Source: Chryseobacterium arachidis
GTDB lineage: Bacteria > Bacteroidota > Bacteroidia > Flavobacteriales > Weeksellaceae
Assembly (NCBI RefSeq): GCF_900129245.1
Contig: NZ_FQUT01000017.1
Span: forward strand, 34,852 to 98,851
Direction of reading: 5' to 3'
Length of the DNA: 64,000 nucleotides
Shown here: piece after piece, positions 17,370-25,329 of the stretch
Position numbering within the stretch: the first letter of the stretch is position 1
How the letters are laid out: every line of letters starts with the position of its first letter
Translations under genes and position numbers: made by a program
Notes under the pieces: model-generated
Databases searched by the model: none
Told to the model about the DNA's origin: nothing
Seen by the model: only the letters and a program-made list of their open reading frames with translations

Positions 17370-18812
17370 TTATTGTGTAATTTGAATTACGGTTGAATAT
17401 TTTAATTGGTTTCTTTCTTTTGGTAAATTAATTTCAATTGAATTTCCTGTCTTTTTCCATTGAATTTTATTGGATAATCCCAGAACTTTTAATGATTTCG
17501 GCTTAAAATTTTCCGGAATTGTAAAACTTAATGTTGATGGAGATTGATAATTTGACTGATCATCTAAATGAAAAATATTCACTGTTTTTCCGTCTATGCT
17601 TTGGGTGTAATAAAAATTTCCGTCGTGGTAAGGTGCAACACTTCTCGTCGCAAAAACCGCAGACTGGTTTTTATCCATCCAACCTGAAATTTCATTTAGT
17701 CTTTCATAAACAATGGCATCATAATCTCCGTTGGGTCCTGGAGCAATATTCATCAGATAATTTCCTCCTCTTGAAATGATTTTGACTAAAGTTTCAATGA
17801 TTTTCTGAGACGATTTATAATTGTCATTGGGAACATACGAAAACGAATCACCCATTGTAATGCAGCTTTCCCATGGAATTGAAAGCGGTTTTTCCGGAAC
17901 GGCCTGTTCAGGCGTCACATAATTTTCCCATTTTCCGGGAACCGTTCGGTCTACAATAATAATTCCGGGTTGATTTTTTCTAGCCATCGTTCCTATTTTA
18001 TCCATGTCGATATCCTGCTCAACCTTGATGGTTCTTTGCCATTCAACATTCTGATCGATCGTGTTAAATGGGCGAACCCAACCTCCATCTAACCAAAGAA
18101 TATCTATTTTACCATAGTTTGAAGTAATTTCATTCAGCTGATTAAAGGTGAAATTCTTGAAATTGTTCCATCTTTCAGGGTATTTCTTCGGGTCGTAGTT
18201 TACATTTCGGTCTTTTGGAGGAAAATAGGACCACCAATAATCTTCGGAATGCCAATCGGGTTTTGAGAAATAAGCTCCAATTTTGAAGCCTTCTTTTCGG
18301 AAGGTATTGAAAATTTCTTTCGTTACATCGGCTTTTGGATTTTTAGAGAAAGGTGTTTTTGAGGAAGTAACTTTATAATCAGATTGTTGGGTATCAAACA
18401 TGGCAAAACCATCGTGATGTTTTGTTGTGAATACCACATATTTCATTCCCGCTTTTTTCACTGCATCTGCCCATTTCTTAGGATCAAATTGAGTCGGATT
18501 GAAAGTCGTCTGAAGATTTTCATAGTTTTTCACATATTCGTAGTACGATTTTCCGTGTTCCGGTTTTCTCTGCGTCCACGATTCATCTTCCGGACAGAGG
18601 CTCCAGCTTTCCACAATTCCCCACTGGCTGTACGTTCCCCAATGCATGAAGAGCCCAAATTTTAAATCCTGCCAGTTTTCCAGATTCTTAACAACCAAAG
18701 GATCTGTTGGTTTCTGATAGCCTTCCGAAACATTATGAGCCTGTGAAAAAAAAGTAGATGATATGAGTAATGATGAAAGAAATAAGGTTTTCGTTTTTGG
18801 CTTGATGAGCAT
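17370..18812 (-). CDS. Alpha-L-fucosidase, GH29
   Basis: A secreted exo-fucosidase of 480 residues that removes terminal L-fucose from glycans. A signal peptide covers about residues 1-25. GH29 hallmarks: KFGLFMHWGTYSQWG, KYVVFTTKHHDGFAMFDT and the nucleophile D242 in ILWLDGGW. The general acid is not certain by eye, as is usual in this family. It then shows SRGGNYLMNIAPGPNGDYD and a small C-terminal beta domain. It lies 246 bases upstream of the GH3 gene on the same strand, and both probably serve host or plant glycan turnover. Confidence 0.95.
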   Translation of the reverse strand: MLIKPKTKTLFLSSLLISSTFFSQAHNVSEGYQKPTDPLVVKNLENWQDLKFGLFMHWGTYSQWGIVESWSLCPEDESWTQRKPEHGKSYYEYVKNYENLQTTFNPTQFDPKKWADAVKKAGMKYVVFTTKHHDGFAMFDTQQSDYKVTSSKTPFSKNPKADVTKEIFNTFRKEGFKIGAYFSKPDWHSEDYWWSYFPPKDRNVNYDPKKYPERWNNFKNFTFNQLNEITSNYGKIDILWLDGGWVRPFNTIDQNVEWQRTIKVEQDIDMDKIGTMARKNQPGIIIVDRTVPGKWENYVTPEQAVPEKPLSIPWESCITMGDSFSYVPNDNYKSSQKIIETLVKIISRGGNYLMNIAPGPNGDYDAIVYERLNEISGWMDKNQSAVFATRSVAPYHDGNFYYTQSIDGKTVNIFHLDDQSNYQSPSTLSFTIPENFKPKSLKVLGLSNKIQWKKTGNSIEINLPKERNQLKYSTVIQITQ

Positions 18813-18990
18813 AACGTTTAGTTTTTGCTAATTTAATATTTCACCGGAAAATTTTAACCAAAAAAGACACAAAAGATTAAAACACATTAGAATTTAAGAT
18901 TATTATCACACTTTATAGAAGAACACATTAGTTTTGAAAATCAAAGATTTTCTGTTGCGTGGGTTTCTAATTCCGTTTATTTTTTTATTT

Positions 18991-19884
18991 TTAAATCAAA
19001 TCATTAAATGCAGATTCAATATTTGAATAAGTAAATTCAAAGCCACTTTTCATTAATTTTTCAGGATAAACATTTCGGCTTTTCAGTAATAATTCTGTTT
19101 CACTTTTTAAAAATATAGAGGCAATTTCCAGTTGCCAGACAGGAGCATTCAATCCTAACGGAATTTTCATTTCTTTTCTTAATTTTCGCATAAAATCTTC
19201 ATTAGACAAAGGATTTGGAGCCGTTACGTTGATTTCTCCTGAAATATTTTCATTGTCAATTATAAATTCGACTGCTCTGCAAAAATCATCAATATGAATC
19301 CAGCTAACATTCTGATTTCCTCTTCCCTGTTTTCCGCCTAACCCTAATCTTGTGATGGTTTTCAGTTTTGGAAAAGCGCCACCGTTATTCCCTAAAACGA
19401 TGGAAGTTCTTAAAGCAACTTTCCGCACATTTTCTGTTTTTACTTTAAAAAATTCTTTTTCCCAGCTTTTGCAGATGTTCATAGAAAAATCGTCGCCGAT
19501 AATTCCGTTTTCTTCTGTGTTTAAATGAGTTTCTGAATGAACATAAATAGTCGCCGAACTTGCATTCAACCAAATTTTAGGCTTATTGACACACTCATCG
19601 ATTGCCTGTTGAAGAACTTTTGTACTTTCAATTCTTGAATTGTAAATTTCTTTTTTGTTCTTTTCCGTATATCGGCAATCGACAGATTTTCCTGTTAGAT
19701 TGATTAAAACATCAGCATTTTCAAGCACATTTTTCCATTCGCCCAACGTTTTTGCATTCCAGTATATTTCATTTTCACGTTTTGGATTTCTGGTTAAAAT
19801 ATAAACCTGATTTCCTTTTTCTGTAAAGTATTTTTCTAAATTCTTGCCTAAAAAACCTGTTCCGGCTGCAATGATTATTTTCAT
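18991..19884 (-). CDS. TIGR01777 family NAD(P)-binding epimerase-like protein
   Basis: 297 residues of the extended short-chain dehydrogenase type. The N-terminal nucleotide motif is GTGFLGKNL. The conserved INLTGKSVDCRYT and the Ser/Tyr region SSATIYVHS follow. The C-terminal domain has the DUF1731 look (LNAPVWQLEIASIFLKSETELLLKSRNVYPEKL). This is the SulA/YfcH-like family with no proven substrate. The ATG at 19884 is chosen: the upstream extension MLSLSKHL is translated from a palindromic intergenic repeat. It is last in the DCC-SRPBCC-DUF2071-epimerase run. Confidence 0.88.
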   Translation of the reverse strand: MKIIIAAGTGFLGKNLEKYFTEKGNQVYILTRNPKRENEIYWNAKTLGEWKNVLENADVLINLTGKSVDCRYTEKNKKEIYNSRIESTKVLQQAIDECVNKPKIWLNASSATIYVHSETHLNTEENGIIGDDFSMNICKSWEKEFFKVKTENVRKVALRTSIVLGNNGGAFPKLKTITRLGLGGKQGRGNQNVSWIHIDDFCRAVEFIIDNENISGEINVTAPNPLSNEDFMRKLRKEMKIPLGLNAPVWQLEIASIFLKSETELLLKSRNVYPEKLMKSGFEFTYSNIESAFNDLI

Positions 19885-19925
19885 TTGGTTGATGGTATTT
19901 AGTTGATGGCTGATGGATTTAAATA

Positions 19926-19956
19926 TGAGATGCTTCGACAGGCTCAGCATGACATT
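19926..19956. repeat. Short intergenic repeat (GCTTCGACAGGCTCAGCATGAC type)
   Basis: This element is a frequent interspersed repeat in Bacteroidota; read on the minus strand it gives the false N-terminus MLSLSKH. It lies in the gap ahead of the epimerase gene. Only one copy is present in the window, so its repeat status rests on general knowledge. Confidence 0.5.
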
Positions 19957-19994
19957 GCGAATGCTAAATGTTTTAAAAGTCTATGAATAACTTT

Positions 19995-20720
19995 TTACTT
20001 GGTTCTTTTTATTTGGTTCTTGAGATACTTCTTCATTTTCACTTCAATTTCAGAACCTTCTGCGAGCATGACAGAGATGGGTTTTTGATGATTTAAATAT
20101 TCAAAATCATTTCCGTAGACTGTTTGAAAATCTATTTCAAGCTGATGATTTTTGACTACATAATACTCCCATTTTGGATGACAGACTTCATATTCTGAAG
20201 TTTTATTTTCTTTTTTTGTGAAACCGTAATAATGTTCGGTAATGAATTCAAATTCTGAATTGCTTTCCATTTTTAAAGGTACATTTTCCGCAGTGATTTC
20301 TATAGAATGCCAGGTTTTATCTTTCCAAGAATATTTTATTAACAATTCTTCGCCTTTTTGATGAATTTTATTTTTCATCGGCATGGTTTTATAATGTTCT
20401 TTGTAAACTGAATTGGCAACAAAACTTAAAGACGGTTTTGGAACAATTTCTTTGATGAAAACTACCCCTCTTTTCCATTCATCTCCTTCTTTTTTCTTTA
20501 CATAAAATCTTAAATTAACTTCTTCAAAGTTTCTGTGAAAAGGAATGGAAAGTCCGAGTAATTTGGTATTTAAAAACATAAATCCGACTAAACTTACATA
20601 ACATTTTCCTTGATAGAAGTCCAGTTCTGTACCTTTTGGAAGGTATTTTTCTAAGATTTTAGGATTGATTTCGTAATTGATGATGGCTAATTTTCGCCAT
20701 TCGGCTTTTAGGAATTTCAT
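19995..20720 (-). CDS. DUF2071 family protein (YqjF-like)
   Basis: 241 residues, no signal peptide. Typical DUF2071 features are WRKLAIINYEINPKILEKYLPKGTELD at the N-terminus, YVSLVGFMF, HRNFEEVNLRFYV and FIKEIVPKPSL. The fold is related to acetoacetate decarboxylase, but the function is unknown. It sits between the SRPBCC and epimerase genes. In Flavobacteriia this trio often travels with photolyase genes, as far as I recall; none is in this window. Confidence 0.88.
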   Translation of the reverse strand: MKFLKAEWRKLAIINYEINPKILEKYLPKGTELDFYQGKCYVSLVGFMFLNTKLLGLSIPFHRNFEEVNLRFYVKKKEGDEWKRGVVFIKEIVPKPSLSFVANSVYKEHYKTMPMKNKIHQKGEELLIKYSWKDKTWHSIEITAENVPLKMESNSEFEFITEHYYGFTKKENKTSEYEVCHPKWEYYVVKNHQLEIDFQTVYGNDFEYLNHQKPISVMLAEGSEIEVKMKKYLKNQIKRTK

Positions 20721-20761
20721 TGTTTTGGTTGTTTGTTGTTAGTTGATGGGTTTTGTTTTTA

Positions 20762-20805
20762 ATAGGATTTCATCCTATCCTTGTTTAAATCGTCCCTTTG
20801 GGACT
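20762..20805. repeat. Palindromic repeat, copy 1 (TAGGAT..ATCCTA plus GTCCC..GGGAC)
   Basis: Two small hairpins in series: ATAGGAT-TTC-ATCCTAT, then GTCCCTTTGGGAC. The same two-hairpin layout recurs at 21369-21413. This copy overlaps the stop codon and the last six codons of the SRPBCC gene (ending SPKGTI). Confidence 0.75.
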
Positions 20806-21258
20806 CATGATTGATTCTGCGGTTTCTTTAATTAATTTGTTTCGTTCTAAGAGGAATTTTTTCATATAATTTTTAAGATAGATTGTGTTGAAGATTTTTC
20901 CGATCATTCCGAAAGGTGATTCGAATTCAAGAATATCTGTTATGATTGTGTTTTTACCTTCCTGTCTGAAAATATGCTGATGTTTCATCGATTTAAAAAC
21001 GCCTTTCTGCATAACATCGGTGAAATGATAAGGTTTATTCATAATGATAATTTTCGTGGTTAATGTTTGATAGACGCCTAGATGTTTTGCTCTCCAAGTG
21101 ACGGATTTTCCTTCTTCAATGAGTCCGGAAGTTCTTCCTGCGATTGCCTTTTCGTTCGTTTTAGAAGTTGATTTCTGATGCAAATCGATGTCTCTTGATA
21201 AATCGAAAACGACCTGGATATCCGCTTTGATGGTTGTGTTTAAAATTATTTTTGACAT
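20785..21258 (-). CDS. SRPBCC family protein
   Basis: 157 residues of the START/SRPBCC ligand-binding fold (family often labelled cell-division inhibitor). The start KIILNTTIKADIQVVFDLSRDIDLH is typical, as are the middle strands SVTWRAKHLGVYQTLTTKI and PYHFTDVMQKGVFKSMKH and the long C-terminal helix. No ligand is known. The last residues (SPKGTI) are translated from an intergenic palindromic repeat, which suggests that the original stop codon was overwritten. Same strand and cluster as DUF2071 and the DCC protein. Confidence 0.85.
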   Translation of the reverse strand: MSKIILNTTIKADIQVVFDLSRDIDLHQKSTSKTNEKAIAGRTSGLIEEGKSVTWRAKHLGVYQTLTTKIIIMNKPYHFTDVMQKGVFKSMKHQHIFRQEGKNTIITDILEFESPFGMIGKIFNTIYLKNYMKKFLLERNKLIKETAESIMSPKGTI

Positions 21259-21368
21259 CAGTTGGTTTTATAGTTGACGGTTTTTGGTTGTTAGTTGATC
21301 TTGATTTATTGTTGGTGATTTGTTATTGATGTGTTGTTGATGTTGTCGATGTTGTTGTGTTGTCGGCG

Positions 21369-21413
21369 ATAGGATTTCATCCTATCCTTTAGAAGGTCGT
21401 CCCTTCGGGACTC
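21369..21413. repeat. Palindromic repeat, copy 2
   Basis: ATAGGAT-TTC-ATCCTAT followed by GTCCCTTCGGGAC, the same order as at 20762. It lies between the DCC and SRPBCC genes and might act as a transcript-end or stability element. Confidence 0.75.
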
Positions 21414-21423
21414 TTTGTTGTTT

Positions 21424-22236
21424 TTATTTGTTTAATAAGATTAATGTAATTGAAACTGTGGTTCTGAAAATTATCCAGGAAAATGTAGGAAGGAAGTTTA
21501 ATTTTAATATTTTACATCTTCGAATGTGTTCCAGAAACATAATGAATACAACGATTCCAAAATAAATTATTGAAGAAACCGGATTTAGATCTAAAAATAA
21601 AGCGGGAATTAAAAGTAATGTTCCGATGAGAGAAACAGTCATCATATTTCCGAGATAATTCCATGTTTTATCTTTTAAATAAAATTTTAAAAATACAATC
21701 TGCCAAACGATTTGTCCGATACAAATTGCAAATTCTCTCCAGAAATTCTGAGTTAAACCTAATCCTAATTTTGTTGAAAATATACTTAAAGTAGATCCTG
21801 AGAAAATCACAACAAAAGCAAGGTAAGCTAATCTGTATTTTAAATTAAAATCCGGAATGCAGGCTTCTTCCGTATTATCTTTTTTTGAAGGGATAATCTG
21901 TTTTCTGTTGTAAGAAAAGAAAGAATACAGCTTTTTGAAAAACCAGTACAAAGGCTGTATTCTGGCTATCTTTTCTAATATCGGAAATGAGTTTCCGATG
22001 ATTAACAACAAACTATCCAGACCGTAAATCACTTTATTTTTTTCATGATCGACTAATGCGATTTCGTTTTTTGCACGATGAAAATCAATCAGGTTTTTAT
22101 TCCTTAAACTCATATCTGTAAAGGCTTCTCTTCCATTTTCATCCAACATTCCCGATTTAATGAAACCTTTAGAATAGATGTTACACATCGGGCATTCGTT
22201 ATCATAGATTAAGGTATGCTTTTTAAGTGTTTTCAT
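21424..22236 (-). CDS. DCC (DUF393) domain membrane protein
   Basis: 270 residues in two parts. Residues 1-110 are a thioredoxin-like DCC domain (YDNECPMCNIYSKGF with the CxxC at about 14-17). Residues 130-270 contain four hydrophobic helices. Predicted role: a membrane-bound thiol-disulphide oxidoreductase. The substrate is unknown. The start overlaps the end of the upstream membrane-protein gene by 14 bases, so they are co-translated. Confidence 0.85.
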   Translation of the reverse strand: MKTLKKHTLIYDNECPMCNIYSKGFIKSGMLDENGREAFTDMSLRNKNLIDFHRAKNEIALVDHEKNKVIYGLDSLLLIIGNSFPILEKIARIQPLYWFFKKLYSFFSYNRKQIIPSKKDNTEEACIPDFNLKYRLAYLAFVVIFSGSTLSIFSTKLGLGLTQNFWREFAICIGQIVWQIVFLKFYLKDKTWNYLGNMMTVSLIGTLLLIPALFLDLNPVSSIIYFGIVVFIMFLEHIRRCKILKLNFLPTFSWIIFRTTVSITLILLNK

Positions 22237-22654
22237 GATTAAGATGTTTAGAATGAGTGTTTTTTAAATCAAAAAAGCTTATCAATAGTGACTGTATCAT
22301 CAGGATGGGAGAAAGAAAAAGCCATGACATCATCATTAGTTCAAAAATATCCTTAATCGTACCGTTATTATCACGGATATCCAATGATATTAGGCAAAGC
22401 CACGTTAAAAAACCAATCACCACGTACGTTGAAAGAAAAATATACACTTTCCTTGAATCGGTCTTCATGTACTTTTTACTATTAAATTTTATTAAATTTA
22501 GGGAATACTGAAAAATGGCGATCAGAAAAAACTCAATAATCAATGCCATCAATATAAAATCTAGTCCCGTAACCATTACGATGAATAAAGTCACTACAAA
22601 AAGTAGAATTAGAGTTTTCTGAATGTTTACGTGGTATTTTAAAAGCGTTTTCAT
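22223..22654 (-). CDS. Small membrane protein, four predicted helices
   Basis: 143 residues, with hydrophobic helices at about 13-31, 34-54, 70-90 and 108-128. The ending is His/Asn-rich. No family recognised. It overlaps the DCC gene by 14 bases, which fixes both in one operon. Confidence 0.75.
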   Translation of the reverse strand: MKTLLKYHVNIQKTLILLFVVTLFIVMVTGLDFILMALIIEFFLIAIFQYSLNLIKFNSKKYMKTDSRKVYIFLSTYVVIGFLTWLCLISLDIRDNNGTIKDIFELMMMSWLFLSPILMIQSLLISFFDLKNTHSKHLNHENT

Positions 22655-22733
22655 GGTTATTCATTTTTAAAGGTTCAAAAAACCTCCTCTCGTTCTTTTG
22701 TTCCGGATCTTAAAGGTGAAATACATCCAGATT

Positions 22734-23138
22734 TTAAATATCAGTGTTTTCATTTTTAATGATTTTGTCTTTATTCATGGCGTGTTTGCGACCTTTTAAG
22801 AACAGTAGTAAATTCAGAAGCATCATTATTCCAAGATAAATAGAGAATCCGCCAATCTTTTTGCTTAAGGCAACGACTAATCTTTCTACTGTTTCAATCT
22901 GAAAAAATTCAATTATACATAAGGCAAAACCAATATTTAAAAGGTAAAAACCGATCTTAAAGAGTGAATTGGTTGCCATTGCGATATCTTCTTTCTGATG
23001 AAAAATATCGATCATAAAAGTTTTAGAATTCTTAAAAAGAAACTGTGAAACAAAAATCGTGAGCATAATGACAATCGGTAAGTAAATCATGTACGCAGAA
23101 AAGTTGTAGGTGGCTGTGGTTAAAACTGTTGCATTCAT
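22734..23138 (-). CDS. Small membrane protein, three to four helices
   Basis: 134 residues with long hydrophobic segments at about 14-33, 55-75 and 92-114. The middle and last segments align with those of the next upstream gene at 23146 (FKIGFYLLNIGFALCI against LGCYYLINLGYIAINL, and the ends LLLFLKGRK against LYFLRKK), so the two are diverged duplicates. Perhaps they form a two-subunit membrane complex. Eight bases separate the genes. Confidence 0.75.
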   Translation of the reverse strand: MNATVLTTATYNFSAYMIYLPIVIMLTIFVSQFLFKNSKTFMIDIFHQKEDIAMATNSLFKIGFYLLNIGFALCIIEFFQIETVERLVVALSKKIGGFSIYLGIMMLLNLLLFLKGRKHAMNKDKIIKNENTDI

Positions 23139-23145
23139 AGTGTTA

Positions 23146-23490
23146 TTATTTTATAGTTAATTTTTTTCTTAAAAAGTAAAGGGTAAAAATATTCATGAAG
23201 TGTAAAAAACAGAGAATCAAAGTGATGTATCCAATTCTGATGGCTGTGACCGACAGCAGCTGTTCCATAGAATTTACCTTATCCCAACTTGCCAGATTAA
23301 TGGCGATGTAGCCGAGATTTATCAGGTAATAGCATCCTAAAAGTATTCTGTTGATTGTCAGACAAAGATTGGCATCGTGAATAAGATAATTCAGATAATA
23401 CTTCCCGGCGTTGTAGCACCTTCTTCCCACATCGATCGTGATATACGAACTGATGCAAAGAAAAAGTAGGTATGAAATAATATTGAACAT
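23146..23490 (-). CDS. Small membrane protein, homologue of the 22734 gene
   Basis: 114 residues, three hydrophobic segments. Resembles the protein of 22734-23138 over the second half. The N-terminus shows DVGRRCYNAGKYY. No family recognised. The operator-like palindrome at 23507-23524 lies 17 bases before its start codon. Confidence 0.75.
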   Translation of the reverse strand: MFNIISYLLFLCISSYITIDVGRRCYNAGKYYLNYLIHDANLCLTINRILLGCYYLINLGYIAINLASWDKVNSMEQLLSVTAIRIGYITLILCFLHFMNIFTLYFLRKKLTIK

Positions 23491-23506
23491 TTTATAAATA
23501 TTATAT

Positions 23507-23524
23507 TTTCAATAATTTTTGAAA
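23507..23524. promoter_or_regulatory. Operator candidate, copy 1 of three
   Basis: TTTCAATAATTTTTGAAA, an inverted repeat (TTTCAA/TTGAAA). The identical 18-mer lies ahead of the GbsR/MarR-like regulator at 25236, and a near copy is at 23937. It is 17 bases upstream of the 23146-23490 gene. Confidence 0.65.
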
Positions 23525-23541
23525 CATAGATTCAAAAAAAT

Positions 23542-23907
23542 TTATTCTGCTATCTTATTTTGTTTCATCGTTTCAATGAGATAAAAACCATAAATCAAAT
23601 AATAGATATTAAAAAGCATACCTCCAATTCCCATAAAATATGTTGCAAATTCCATGTTGGAATCAACTGTTAAAGAAGTTATGCCATATAAAATGAGAAA
23701 AAACAGAATAACTCCGAAGAAATAATAGCGGTGAAACTTGCTTGCAACAAGGGAAATTCTCAGTAGAAAGCCCAGCAAATTTGAAGCTCCAATAAAGAAA
23801 AGTGCAATAAAAAATTCTGACCCTTCAGTTAAAACAACCCATACAAGGCTTACAAAGGTTAATAGAGTCTGAAATATCACTTCTGTTTTTAAAATATTCA
23901 GTTTCAT
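23542..23907 (-). CDS. Small membrane protein, four predicted helices
   Basis: 121 residues, hydrophobic segments at about 8-28, 32-50, 60-80 and 92-112. Not recognised. It has its own operator candidate 30 bases upstream (23937-23954) and belongs to the same minus-strand cluster. Confidence 0.75.
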   Translation of the reverse strand: MKLNILKTEVIFQTLLTFVSLVWVVLTEGSEFFIALFFIGASNLLGFLLRISLVASKFHRYYFFGVILFFLILYGITSLTVDSNMEFATYFMGIGGMLFNIYYLIYGFYLIETMKQNKIAE

Positions 23908-23936
23908 GTTTCAAAGTTTTTAATATTATTATATTT

Positions 23937-23954
23937 TCAGTATTTATTGAAAGT
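23937..23954. promoter_or_regulatory. Operator candidate, copy 2 of three
   Basis: TTTCAGTATTTATTGAAA differs from the other two copies at only three inner positions and keeps both arms. The left flank TTATATT is shared with the copy at 23507. It lies 30 bases upstream of the gene starting at 23907. Confidence 0.6.
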
Positions 23955-23986
23955 TTATTTGAAATAAAAAAGGATTTTGAAGTCCT

Positions 23987-24679
23987 TTAGATTTTATTCT
24001 TTTTTCTATAATTAATTATATTTGACACGATATCAAAATTACAAGTCCCATCATAAACCGTATCAGATTTTCCTTTGTACTTAAAGATAAAGCTATCAAC
24101 AGATGTACATCCTCTATCTTTATGAATGTGGCGAATTTTATTTTCTAAGTTAACAAAATATGCCCATGTCTTTTTATCAATTTTCCGTAAATGATCATCT
24201 TTTTTAACAAAATATTCATTTCCCTTATTCAGTATAGTTATTGAATCTTCATTCAAATGAAAGCACCCACTGGATCTATATTTTAATTGAACTTCTTCAT
24301 TTTTAATATTTTCAAAGACTAAATTTTTAATTTTTTCATTTAGCCGATCGGGATTTAAACTTATCCTGTATGTTCTGGAATCATCAACTGTGATATTCGT
24401 TTTAATTTGTTTTCCGAAAATACTTTCATAAACAAATGAATACTTCCCTTCTTTTATACTGTCAATTTTGATGTTTCTTTCTAAACCACCAATTGGAAAA
24501 TCAGATTTTAATATTTTAAAAATGTTATTGTCCTTATAAATTTCTACCTTAGATAAATCATGGTAAGACGTATTATATTTATCTAAATTTTCAATGTGAA
24601 TATCAAAATTTGCGATAACATTTTTCTGACAACCAATCAAAAATATCAATGCAAATATTATGGACAAATATTTTCTCAT
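23987..24679 (-). CDS. Lipoprotein of unknown function
   Basis: 230 residues with a lipoprotein signal (YLSIIFALIFLIGC, anchored Cys at residue 17). The mature part is soluble with a Cys pair (SSGCFHL and DRGCTS, plus GTCNF near the end). No family recognised. The start is 3 bases after the regulator stop, so the two are read together; the lipoprotein may carry the signal that the regulator answers, though that is only a guess. Confidence 0.75.
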   Translation of the reverse strand: MRKYLSIIFALIFLIGCQKNVIANFDIHIENLDKYNTSYHDLSKVEIYKDNNIFKILKSDFPIGGLERNIKIDSIKEGKYSFVYESIFGKQIKTNITVDDSRTYRISLNPDRLNEKIKNLVFENIKNEEVQLKYRSSGCFHLNEDSITILNKGNEYFVKKDDHLRKIDKKTWAYFVNLENKIRHIHKDRGCTSVDSFIFKYKGKSDTVYDGTCNFDIVSNIINYRKKNKI

Positions 24680-24682
24680 TAA

Positions 24683-25186
24683 TTATTTCAATAAATTGGT
24701 AATCTTACCTACTAACCAATGATCATCACTTTTAATCGCAAGATCCATAATATTGTTGATTTTCCCTGTTACAGAACTGAAATCGTTCATCAGCTTAATA
24801 AATTCTTGGGCTTCTTCTGAATCTTTATCCTCAATATTTTTAAGCTCATCCAGGAAAGAAATAACGGGTTCAATTTCTCTTTTTCTGCGCTCCTTAGTGA
24901 TTTGCTTGAATAAATACCATACATCTTTTTCCGCTACAAAATATTCTTTTCTGTCACCTTTTATCAGTTCCTTTTTTACAATTCCCCAATCCATCAATCC
25001 TCGAAGATTCATATTCGCATTTCCTCTCGAAATCTCCAGCTGCTCCATCACCTCATCGGTAGAAAGGGCTCTGTTGCTTGCCAAAAGCAGAGCATGAACC
25101 TGCGCCATTGTACGATTGATTCCCCAATTGGTCGCGAACGTTCCCCAAGTCTGGATGTATTTTTCTTTAGCTTCTGAAAGTTGCAT
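24683..25186 (-). CDS. GbsR/MarR family transcriptional regulator
   Basis: 167 residues with a winged-helix of the GbsR branch of the MarR family. Features are AKEKYIQTWGTFATNWGINRTMAQVHALLLASNRALSTDEV, the recognition helix SRGNANMNLRGLMDWGIVKK and the wing GDRKEYFVAEKD. The C-terminal part is helical and probably makes the dimer. It is first in a minus-strand operon of membrane proteins. A perfect -7 box and an overlapping palindrome upstream (25212-25253) indicate that it represses itself. The effector is unknown. Confidence 0.88.
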   Translation of the reverse strand: MQLSEAKEKYIQTWGTFATNWGINRTMAQVHALLLASNRALSTDEVMEQLEISRGNANMNLRGLMDWGIVKKELIKGDRKEYFVAEKDVWYLFKQITKERRKREIEPVISFLDELKNIEDKDSEEAQEFIKLMNDFSSVTGKINNIMDLAIKSDDHWLVGKITNLLK

Positions 25187-25211
25187 TTTATCTTAACTTT
25201 AATTTCTGATA

Positions 25212-25241
25212 CAAATGTAATTATAATTTTTGAACTTTCAA
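25212..25241 (-). promoter_or_regulatory. Promoter of the GbsR-like operon
   Basis: On the minus strand the -7 box TACATTTG (25212-25219) is preceded, 19 bases away, by a -33 TTG (25239-25241). The -33 triplet lies inside the palindrome at 25236-25253, so a bound repressor would block it. Confidence 0.7.
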
Positions 25242-25253
25242 TAATTTTTGAAA
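25236..25253. promoter_or_regulatory. Operator candidate, copy 3 of three
   Basis: TTTCAATAATTTTTGAAA, identical to 23507-23524, covering the -33 of the regulator's own promoter. A second TTTTTGAA sits just left of it (25227-25234). It is also 77 bases from the divergent sensor gene at 25330. Confidence 0.7.
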
Positions 25254-25277
25254 ATAAAATTTAATAAAATCAATTTT

Positions 25278-25309
25278 TTGTTATTTGTCACATAATAGAA
25301 ATACATTTG
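25278..25309 (+). promoter_or_regulatory. Promoter of the propeller sensor kinase
   Basis: The -33 TTG (25278-25280) and -7 TACATTTG (25302-25309) are 21 bases apart, both matching the Bacteroidota consensus, 20 bases before the TTG start codon. Confidence 0.7.
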
Positions 25310-25329
25310 CACTGTTAAAATTATAAACC

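Noticed and set aside
14460..18812. Complete polysaccharide utilisation locus
   Set aside because: GH3 and GH29 genes are present, but no SusC/SusD pair is beside them; the SusC-like barrel at 36515 belongs to another operon.
19885..19950. N-terminal extension MLSLSKHL of the epimerase
   Set aside because: This peptide comes from translating a widespread intergenic repeat and not from the gene.
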